This document shows positions 56,280 to 64,000 of a stretch of DNA of 64,000 nucleotides, one piece after another; position 1 is the stretch's first letter, and the number at the start of each line of letters is the position of its first letter. Source of the stretch: Macrolepiota albuminosa. Its lineage: Eukaryota > Basidiomycota > Agaricomycetes > Agaricales > Agaricaceae. The notes under the pieces were generated by a model. That model saw nothing but the letters and a program-made list of their open reading frames with translations. It searched no databases and was not told the DNA's origin. The stretch lies in assembly GCA_027475525.1 (NCBI GenBank), contig JAMWFC010000088.1, positions 260,757 to 324,756 of the forward strand. The letters are read 5' to 3'. The position numbers were made by a program, and so were the translations under genes.

Positions 56280-56692
56280 CCAAAATGGAAATTGGACTAT
56301 CAAATATGTTCTGGAGGCTGAGGAGTTTACAACAAAGAGTCAGGTGTAGATAGTGGCCAAAATGGAAATTGGACTATCAAATATGTTCTGGAGGCTGAGG
56401 AGTTTACAACAAAGAGTCAGGTGTAGATAGTGGTCTGTGCATCAGAAAAACAGTATAAATAGCTCAAGTATAGTAGAGAATAGACAGGCAATTGATAGGC
56501 AAAGGCTCAGTGATTCCCAGGGAGTCAATTGCTTAGGCTGAAGTTTTTTGAGAACCCTCTGCATTCCGGAAGATTAGGATTTGCAACTCAAAATATCAAT
56601 ATATTAAGTTCATTATCAAGTCAGTGTGAACTAGAAGTCGTTCTCTACACCAGCAAGCCTCAGAACTAATAGTAATACTTACACCAAGTACT
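56280..56692 (+). repeat. L3-family LTR, 5'-truncated
   Basis: Contains the TATAAATAG promoter block (about 56453) and ends AAGTACTACA at 56692 like the other L3 copies. The first part is an exact 77-bp tandem duplication (56280-56433). 56137-56279 shows no recognisable feature. Confidence 0.8.
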
Positions 56693-57479
56693 ACAATGAT
56701 ACCTTTGCCTTTGTTATTGTGATGCATTTACAATGCCTACTGCAACTAAAAAAAAAAGGCCTTGATTGTGCTGTTAAATGATTCTCACAAGGTTTCATGT
56801 ATTTGTAGTTTACATACATTATTCGTACTTTCCAACACATCACTTGAAAGTGACAGTGACACATGAGTTGATATCAGCATTTGTGGTGGTTTTATGACTT
56901 TTGTCTTCTTTCCAGTTTCCACATCCATATTTGCCCACAAGTGATGGTATGTTCTGATAGCTCTGATGTTTCTGTACTACATTCTGAAGCTCAATTTATC
57001 ATATACCTTAGTATGAGTTCAGAAACATCAAGATTCTGAGAAAAATCTAGCTGACAAATGATTAGATCTGCCAACATCTTTTCACCAAAGTCCGTCACAA
57101 ATGATTTACTCTTGCCCACTTAGATTGCATTATGGGGGACAGATTTGTCCATGTCCATTCTACTGAACTCCCTGTCTCCTCAGATTTTTCAAGTTCAGGT
57201 GTATATTCTCATATGTCAGTACTTTTCTCAACATTCTCAATATTTAAATCTTTATTCATACTGACCATCACTACTATTACACAGGCAATTTTGCTACAGG
57301 GGCCATGCATGAACTCCATTCCCCATCAACATCGAGTGTGACACTCCAGCCAATGCTTGAACATGTCTCTTGCTCTTTCAACCAATTGCCAATGCCTGCA
57401 GTAGTGCCGCCGTGAATCAAAGTTCATGTTTCACCTGATGTATTGGCATCCAGGAGCTGAAGAACACATTGAGTTGCAA
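56693..57479. other. Unassigned
   Basis: AT-rich with short frames only. 57132-57341 is open on the plus strand but shows no recognisable family. Confidence 0.3.
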
Positions 57480-59540
57480 CAAATAGCATGATATGTAATT
57501 TCTTGATCTACGTACATATATTCCATTATTTTATGCAAAAACTGTATTCAAATAGTGACAAGTGTGATTTTGGTGTGGGACTGTATCAACAGCAGTCTCA
57601 GCTGTTGTGCACCATCAGAATGAATCCAGATTGTCATGCTACATCAGCTGAACTACTAGTCAATAAAAATGATTTGTGTTTCAATACTGATCTCTTATCA
57701 CACATATGGCAAGATTACGACCCAATCCTGCATGCCTTCCCAGTGCCTCTCGAAAGTACTCTACACATTTTCTTTGCAAACTGTGGTGCACTTGATCCAA
57801 ACACATTTTCTATGGTCTCAGTATGGAACAAAAAGTTCAGTGGAAGAAGGAATGTCTGGAAGCAAAGAAGACATACCAAGAGGCCCTCTAAGAAGTGCAT
57901 GACCATGTATGCATACTTGCAGAAGGCCTACAAGCACAATTCCAAAAACACTCAGTTGACTATTATTATCACAAGATAATGCAAATTTTGCGTCTTCAGA
58001 AGAAGTAAAAGAAATCTGAAAGTTGGAATGCTTTGGTAAGCATGGAAACCCAATGGATGAATGCTGGTGAGTATACTTACCTTTTGGCTACCTAAATGAC
58101 AGTGTTCAATGACTGATGTCACCATCATAGCACTTCCAGTTAGTGTTTCAAAGAAGAAGGTCCATCACTTTATTGGAGAAATTGCTGCAAAATAGAAATC
58201 GCTCTCAGATAAGAAGAAGAAACAGCTCACAGAGGAGAAGGTCATTGCCCTATGTGAGACTCAGGAAATGCGCAACTTAGCTTCACACAATGTCTCAATT
58301 TCTGCCTTTCATGATATGCATGCAACTTTCAATAATCTAGATGATGAGGTAATGTCCTTGTATTGATAAGATATTTACTAACCATTGTATGTATAGATTT
58401 GTCGACTGCATGCTCAGACCGGCATTGAAGTTTTCATGCTTGTAGTACAATCAAATAAAGAGCACTATACTGCTCCTCATATCTTAACTATGAGTGATCA
58501 TGTCAAGACCTTCATCGAGTTAACCATGAATGAAAACCTTTTCAACATTAGTACATGGATGGAAGCATATATGTTATCTGGCATGCAAGGTATAAAGTTA
58601 ATTTTGATTGATAATTTTTTTTCAACATTGTTCAAGCTGTCATGTGGAATTATGTGGAGCAGAACATATACCTACATTCAGAAATATCTTCACTCATTCT
58701 ATATAAGCTGAGTATGTTTAATGCATTGACTACTTGGACAACTGATAATTACTTACTATATAGAAGAAGCAGCAAAGTCAAAAATTAGTCAAATGTATTA
58801 TCATAATTTTGACTTGCACATCACTGCAAAGTATGGGGTAGTTGTTAAGAATTGGCCTTCAAAAACCTTTTGTGCACCTAGCGAGATCAGTTCATAAACA
58901 AAACTTAACATCCTCCTCAATGCCTAGAAATCTGATTCTGCACGGTTTTATAAGATGACACGTGACAAGTTCAAGGAATGGGAGACTTAGTGGGTGAAAG
59001 CTTTGACCAACAAAGGCAGTGGCGGTCCATCAGCATGCATTGGAGATGCATCAACATCTGAGTCAGCTATATTGGATACATCACTGTCAGAAACTTCTGC
59101 CATAGCATCGACAGCACTTACAGATCCTCTCAACAACATCAATGGCCCACCACCAATGCCACTCTCCACAAATGTTGTCAATACAGTTTCAGGATATCAA
59201 TTATGCAAAAGAGGAATCACATGAGGTGAGGGTGGGACAACAAGTGGCAGCTGTTATTGATGGCAGTTACCAAGGGGGTGAGAGGATGATGAGCAAATGG
59301 CATTGATCACTGTGATAGACAGTGGTTATGATGCAATAGACAATGCTGTAATGGGTGTTGTCAGCAGGTGCACATGCCTGGCACCAGCCCCAATGTACCT
59401 GATGACCAGAGGTTTTTTCAGTGTTGAAATTGTCAATATCCAATATTTATTGGCAGTGAGTAATGTTCACTATATTCTAAGTCTACTGACTTGGCTGACA
59501 GAGGTGTCTCAGCAAGTGTATACATCAATCATATAGTGAT
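57480..59540 (+). pseudogene. Decayed multi-exon gene of an unnamed agaric repeat family
   Basis: Fragments in order: 57560-57979 (LLCTIRMNPDCHATSAEL, RRHTKRPSKKC), 58110-58350 (KKQLTEEKVIALCETQEM, ASHNVSISAFHDMHATF), an intron GTAATG...GTATAG at 58351-58395, 58396-58590 (LHAQTGIEVFMLVVQSN, TWMEAYMLSGMQG), 58800-58985 (YGVVVKNWPSKTFCAPSE, ARFYKMTRDKFKEWET), then a Ser/Pro-rich tail to 59222. I remember similar proteins as a large anonymous family in agaric genomes, with a conserved NWP..FCAP block, but no named domain. Several stops (TAG, TAA, TGA) show it is broken. 59297-59536 may belong to another fragment. Confidence 0.5.
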
Positions 59541-59926
59541 GTAAAGGTGTCCCATGCATGCACTGCTCATGCGAGAAACTCAATTTTGTTTTTTTTTTCA
59601 TTTTCAATTTGCTCAAATGTATTTCATAGGATGGTCTTCAAGTATTCTTTCACCTTTTCATAGGCCTCAGGATACTAAATCAAAGGAGAACAATACCCAG
59701 TTTTTGGATCAACTGCAGGAATAATAATTGTTGGGACTAGTGGTGCAGAAGGAGCCTTTAAATAATCTTCAAGTAAGTATCCTAATACCTATCATCAGCA
59801 TGACAAATTGAGTAGTAACTTTATCACCTATGTGGGTCAAGAGCAAATGCCATGAAGTAAATGTTATTTTGGAAAAATTCTTTATACCATGTATTGTAGA
59901 TTGACATTACTTTGTTTGAAAGTATT
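59541..59926. other. Unassigned flank of the chromovirus LTR
   Basis: No feature that I can support. The five bases GTATT at 59922-59926 would be one half of the chromovirus target duplication; the other half is outside the window. Confidence 0.3.
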
Positions 59927-60160
59927 TGTAACGAAGTTACGGGTTTGAAGAGCTTAGTGTGCACACACCACTGAATCAGACCAGACTGGTCTATTGACAA
60001 TGTAGTGTACAACAAAAACTAAGCTGCTTAGTAAGCAGCACATGTAACTAGATATAATAAAGTAATTAATATTAATATTATATTATAATAAGTATAATAT
60101 AATATCGACTACAGTAAGTAAAGCTATGTGGCCAACGCCACATAGCGGACTACACTACAC
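59927..60160 (-). repeat. 3' LTR of chromovirus copy 1
   Basis: TGTAGTGTAGTCC after the purine tract to CGTTACA. A perfect 10-bp stem (60123-60132 with 60137-60146, loop CAAC) lies 14 nt inside the start, and GTAAC-TTC-GTTAC closes the end. The middle is a run of AT-only sequence. The exact start could be two bases earlier (TGTG). Confidence 0.75.
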
Positions 60161-60161
60161 A

Positions 60162-60167
60162 CCCCCC
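60162..60167 (-). other. Polypurine tract of chromovirus copy 1
   Basis: GGGGGG on the minus strand (ATTGGGGGGTG) directly before the LTR, matching the tract AAAGGGGGGTG of copy 2 at 23046-23054. It lies 40-50 bp after the ORF3 stop in both copies. Confidence 0.7.
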
Positions 60168-60204
60168 AATTAGACTGAGCTACGGTCTTGAAATAATACA
60201 ACGG

Positions 60205-63200
60205 TCAGGCTGTCGGTAAGTCAGGGACGGGGGCAATTGAAGAGTTCTCAGGCTCCCGGAATGGATCGGCAGTTGCGTCGTCCATGTCGTAGTCGAGGAG
60301 TTCATCTTTGGGTGTGGGCGCATAGGAAGTGCCCAATGGCCCTGCTATGGGCAGGGAGTCGTCATAGTCCCAGAGGGGGGACAGTGTGAGAGTGGGGTCA
60401 ACGCTTGACTCCGGGATAGGTAGTTGGGGATCAGGAAGATCCCCAGTGTCGGATGGGTACTGGCAGGTCCAGATCTCACAGGCATGAATGTCTTGCCCGA
60501 TGAGAAGGTACATCCCCTTGGTGAGTGCGTCATCGTAAGCATGATGGCTATCCTGCTGCTGGAGCATAAGGCATTGTCAATCGCCAATGGTGGCCTCGTG
60601 CCACCTATTCTACTGAGCAATGAACAGGGGTGTCCCGTAATGGTCGAGGCATTGCAGCCTCTCGTCGTCAATGGTGGCCGCCTCATTGTAGAGCCAGCTG
60701 TTGCTGAAGAAGATGTGGGCCAAGTAGGTGACCCCGTAGGTATAAGCATGGTCAGCCCAGCTGACCGGAATTTGATTGTGAAGAAGGACGCATAATGTGT
60801 CCGAAGTGGTAAACACGGAAGCTGATGCTTCCAGGATGTCCACAGCCCGAGCCTCAAAGTTAGGGTCATCGGCATGGAGGGGCACAAAAACTTGCCCCGT
60901 AGCCGCCTTGTACTCAGCCACAGCCTCTTTGTAGAGGCCTGGCCTTGTGAAGACATAGGCCAGGTACTTGTGTACTGTGGTCTTGGAGGGCGGCTGGCAC
61001 TGAGGACGTGTACCAGCGCAAACCCAAAAAGGCTGCACCAATGAATGCGCATGGCACAGTCCATAGCCAGACTGGTCCATACGTTGAGCGTCCCAGGATG
61101 CCCATAGAGGAGGGCATATGAGCCCAGATAGTCCAAAGCAAACGGTTGCTTTGGATCAGAGGGAGTGAGGCCAATGAAGGCAAGTCTCCCACCCTCTTTG
61201 CGGCGATAGATCCACGTTGGCACAATCATTCATGGGACATTCTCCCGCTCCTTGGGACTTGCAAAGGGTACTGCGATGGTCTTATATAGTACCTCGTTGA
61301 GTAAGTAAGACATGGTTCTGTCTTGGGCAGTAGGGTGGCAGTTCAGCGCCACCCGTTTGAATTCGTTGAGCAGTAGGTAGCCCAACTGATGCTGACAAAG
61401 TGGCGTAAACTGGTTGTTCACCAGTGAATGGAGCCTGCAGAGCTCTCGAGGACTGCAGGGAAACCCGCAAGGTGCCACTTGGTACACCTTACTGTTGTGG
61501 GGCGTCGACGCAGCGTTGCCCTCTTTATTGGCCTCGAAGGTCCTGCTGCGTGGGCTTCTTGCCCAACAAAGATAGTATTGGTCACCGGTGACCAATAGAA
61601 CTGGGGAGATAACTCCACGCCAAAAAATGAGTTTTGGCGCTCAACAGTGTGATCACGGTAGATCACAACACCGAGCGCATCAGGGATGCACCCGGTTTTG
61701 TCCTCAAGGAGGGCGGCTTCTTGTTTGGCACTATCCTGCACCTGACGGTCCATCTTGGCCCGCTGATTGCTATTGCGCTGTTTGCGTGCCATCTGTTGTG
61801 CTGCTGTCTTGTGCGGCACAGGGGATTCCATGTGAGCCTCTTCAGGCTCCTCATACCAATCGTCATTGGAGGGCAGGGATGGCAGCCTCTCTGGCACAGA
61901 CTTATCAGAACGTGGGTCCATTGCCCACACACACTGCAGGAGTCAGGCTGGCGGGCCCTCTACCAGTATTGTGGGTAAGAAGGGGATGTTAGCCCCTGGG
62001 GCCCCTTTCAGGGCATCCTTGGGGAAGTGCACGTTGACATATGCATGCCCTTCCGGTTGCTTACCCCGACAATCCTTTCAGGGTTGTGAGGCCTTAGCCT
62101 CAGTGGGGCATGTGCTAACGCCCCTGGAACTCTGCTCCCCAGAGTGCATGGTGGATACCACAGATAATAGTCACGAAGATGTGACCTCAGATGCGCTGCT
62201 GGCGAGGTGCTGGATGAGCCGGGGGGCAGCTAGAGCAGGGGCTTCTTCATAAGCAAGGATGTCCCCCCCTAGACCAGCCTCCTGGCCAGAGACGACAATG
62301 CTCGACTGAGTCAAGCGGGAGGGCACGTCCTCCACTCCTTGCCGATGCGCCCTTTTGCTGGAGTCAGTGTCCCGACTCAGGGGTGTAGTCTGCCGCTTAT
62401 GAGCGGCCAATAAGGCAAGGAGATCAGTTTTGCGCTGAGCACGCATATAATCCATGTCGTCCATCATTCGGCAGATGAGGACGACCACCTCCGCATTGCG
62501 GAGGAATGATGACTCTGCGGGTACATCGTACCCATTGTCTCTCAGGCGTTGGAGAAGAGTAGCCAGGACTAAGTCCTGGTTGAGACTGGGCTCGACAGCC
62601 CATGCTTTTCCTTTGTCGCGTTGAGGACGCAACTCTTCTTCCGAGCTGGGCTTGGGTTGGTGTGGCATCTCCAGCCACTGTAGCAAGGAGAGCTTGGCCA
62701 GGCTCTCCATCAGCGCATCAGCCGATGAACTGGTGCTTAGTTCTGTATTGAGAGTCTCTGTGCTCTCAATGGCCATGGTGGCCTGCATGAGAAATGCTTG
62801 GTGTCCCTCTAGATTGTGGACTGGTACTTTGGTTGACAGGGAAGCTGACCTGCCTCCCTTGGCTGTCGCCTCATACAAGGCATCATACTGGGGCATTGCG
62901 CCCCAAGCCCCCATCCAAGCCAGGGAGTACGGCATCATTACAGGCACACCACCCATGCCAGGATAGTGCGCCGGGGCAGTAAACTGGGGAAAAGGATGTG
63001 TCCTCAGTTGCCCTGTTGCTAGTACAGGGGCAAGCTGCCTCTATCCTGACGCTGCTTGGGGGCTGACTAGCCCCTCGTAGGGCTGTTGCTGTGATTGGCC
63101 CTCTGCATGATGTGGCGCATAAGTGCCTGCTACTGGTTGTTGGGGCTGATAGCCACCCACAGGTGCGTTCTGGAGCATGAAGTTGCCCTGCATGAGTTGT

Positions 63201-63429
63201 TGTAGCAGATAGCCACTGATCACCGGCTGCTGCAGCAGGTAGCCCGCTGCTGGTTGTTGCTGCTGCTGAGGGAAGCCCACAGCCTGTTGCGATTGTTCTC
63301 ACTGGGGCGCATTTTGGGTCAGTGGGGGAGCCATCTGCCCCCCTCCCCTTCAGCCGACGGTAAGGCCAATAGCACGAACTCATACTGCTGCTGCTGCTGC
63401 TCACTATGGTCCACGGGCATGTTATCCAT
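60205..63429 (-). pseudogene. ORF3 of chromovirus, copy 1 (about 1,070 codons)
   Basis: I do not recognise a named domain. ATG 63429 lies about 100 bp after the chromodomain stop (63533). The N-terminus is Gln-rich (MDNMPVDHSEQQQQQYEF; YLLQQPVISGYLLQQ). A helical middle part (63000-62170) includes LVLATLLQRLRDNGYDV and MDDMDYMRAQRKTDLLALL. Then comes a Lys/Arg-rich stretch (TAAQQMARKQRN) and a globular C-terminal half shared with copy 2 (61700-60480: VELSPQFYWSP, QDRTMSYLLN, IHWCSLFGFAL, WADHAYTYGVTYL, DHYGTP), ending acidic. No signal peptide or membrane span is evident, so not env-like. Seven stops (five TGA, two TAG) and about three shifts break it. Length and conservation suggest that it was once functional in the element. 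Confidence 0.72.
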
Positions 63430-63532
63430 GGTTAAGGGAAGAAAGGAAAAAAGAAATTTTGCCTTTCAAGACGTGTTTCAGCCACAGCTGCTGACCAACT
63501 CAGCCAAGCTGTGATCGGCACTGCCAATCAAA

Positions 63533-64000
63533 TTAAGTGCCAGCATGCTTACTTAATTGATGTGGGCACTTAACGCCCTTCAACTCCAAATAATGGTCAA
63601 GTGCCACCAACTTAGAGCAATGGGAGTGTGGCTCCCATGTTGTGTCCCTAAGGGACCACCGCACCTCAAACTTGAGTGTATTACGCTCAGTCCACCAGTG
63701 CCCTATGATGCACTTGATGAACCATTTGTCATCGTCTCGAGCCCCAAAGTTATAGGAGTCCTGGGTCGCCCTGTTAGGGAATAGCGCATCGTCGGACATG
63801 CTATATGGTCGCAACAGCAACAGGTGGAACTTTGGAACGATGTGTCATTCCTGCAATGCCTGAGGCAACTCCAACATGTAGTTGGAGGTACTTGGCTCCA
63901 TGTCCAGGACGCGGTATGGGCCTATTCATTTTGGGCAGAGTTTACTCGCCAGTCCCTTTGGGAGTCTCAGGTTATGCGTTGACAGATAAACCAACGCTCC
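63533..64000 (-). pseudogene. Chromovirus integrase C-terminus and chromodomain
   Basis: Minus frame from the window edge: VYLSTHNLRLPKGLASKL and GPYRVLDMEPSTSNYMLELP are the integrase C-terminal domain with the GPY motif, interrupted by TGA at 63928-63926 and 63847-63845. The chromodomain follows (WFIKCIIGHWW, LKFEVRWSLRDTTWEPHSHC, LDHYLELKGV), ending at 63533. A chromodomain here usually directs integration to marked chromatin. Both stops can arise by a single transition (TGG or CGA to TGA). Confidence 0.9.

Larger units (their letters stand above)
59927..64000 (-). mobile_element. Ty3/gypsy chromovirus, 3' half, with ORF3
   Basis: In minus-strand order: integrase C-terminal part and chromodomain (64000-63533), ORF3 (63429-60205), purine tract GGGGGG (60162-60167), LTR (60160-59927). 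The 5' LTR, gag, protease and RT are right of the window. The same ORF3-PPT-LTR order recurs at 25925-22780. Confidence 0.85.

Noticed and set aside
60205..63429. ORF3 as an env gene
   Set aside because: No signal peptide, hydrophobic membrane span or cleavage site is evident, and the protein is Gln-rich and charged.

Overview
The window looks like a transposon-dominated segment of a mushroom-forming basidiomycete (Agaricomycetes) genome. The basis is the sequence itself: short GT..AG introns of about 50-60 bp, Ty3/gypsy, Ty1/copia, Tad-like LINE and DIRS/Ngaro coding remnants of agaric type, and two fragments resembling the N-terminal helical domain of agaric NLR/NACHT proteins. I saw no rRNA, tRNA, CRISPR or bacterial-style operon. 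No ordinary host gene is clearly intact; almost everything is mobile-element sequence, much of it nested.

Layout. 1-7922: 3' part of a Ty3/gypsy element (pol on +), followed before its 3' LTR by two intron-containing genes on the antisense strand. 7928-8553: LINE 3' end. 9464-9945: AT-rich duplication. 10722-15426: a mosaic block (segment A: unknown unit, LINE 3' end, fold-back arm, NLR-like fragment, solo copia LTR) whose parts recur at 33256-35655 (C) and 45827-48310 (B). 16379-21563: a solo LTR (family L2) split by a complete degenerate copia element (copia-1). 22780-25925: minus-strand remnant of a gypsy chromovirus with an extra ORF ('ORF3'), holding a solo LTR of family L3, which holds a solo L2 LTR. 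25926-33250: two gypsy gag-protease remnants in opposite orientations; the plus copy holds a palindromic MITE, which holds a 930-bp fold-back element and a Tc1 transposon, the Tc1 holding a solo L3 LTR. 37023-43172: complete copia-2. 45127-45577: minus-strand LINE end. 49774-56136: L2 LTR split by a 5.7-kb DIRS/Ngaro-type element with gag, RT-RNase H and tyrosine recombinase on the minus strand. 57480-59530: decayed multi-exon gene of an unnamed repetitive family. 59927-64000: minus-strand chromovirus 3' half with integrase tail, chromodomain, the roughly 1,070-codon ORF3, polypurine tract and LTR.

Main points. (1) The chromovirus carries a large ORF3 between the chromodomain and the 3' LTR in two diverged copies. 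(2) The first gypsy element appears to carry antisense genes that keep introns. (3) Five tandem duplications in unrelated sequences are all exactly 77 bp, which points to an assembly k-mer overlap artefact; one of them is the visible cause of the frameshift in the Tc1 transposase. (4) Target-site duplications let most of the nesting be dated: L2 LTRs are younger than L3 LTRs, and copia-1 and the DIRS element are younger than the L2 copies they split. In-frame stops are nearly all TGA, which fits C-to-T decay of CGA/TGG codons.
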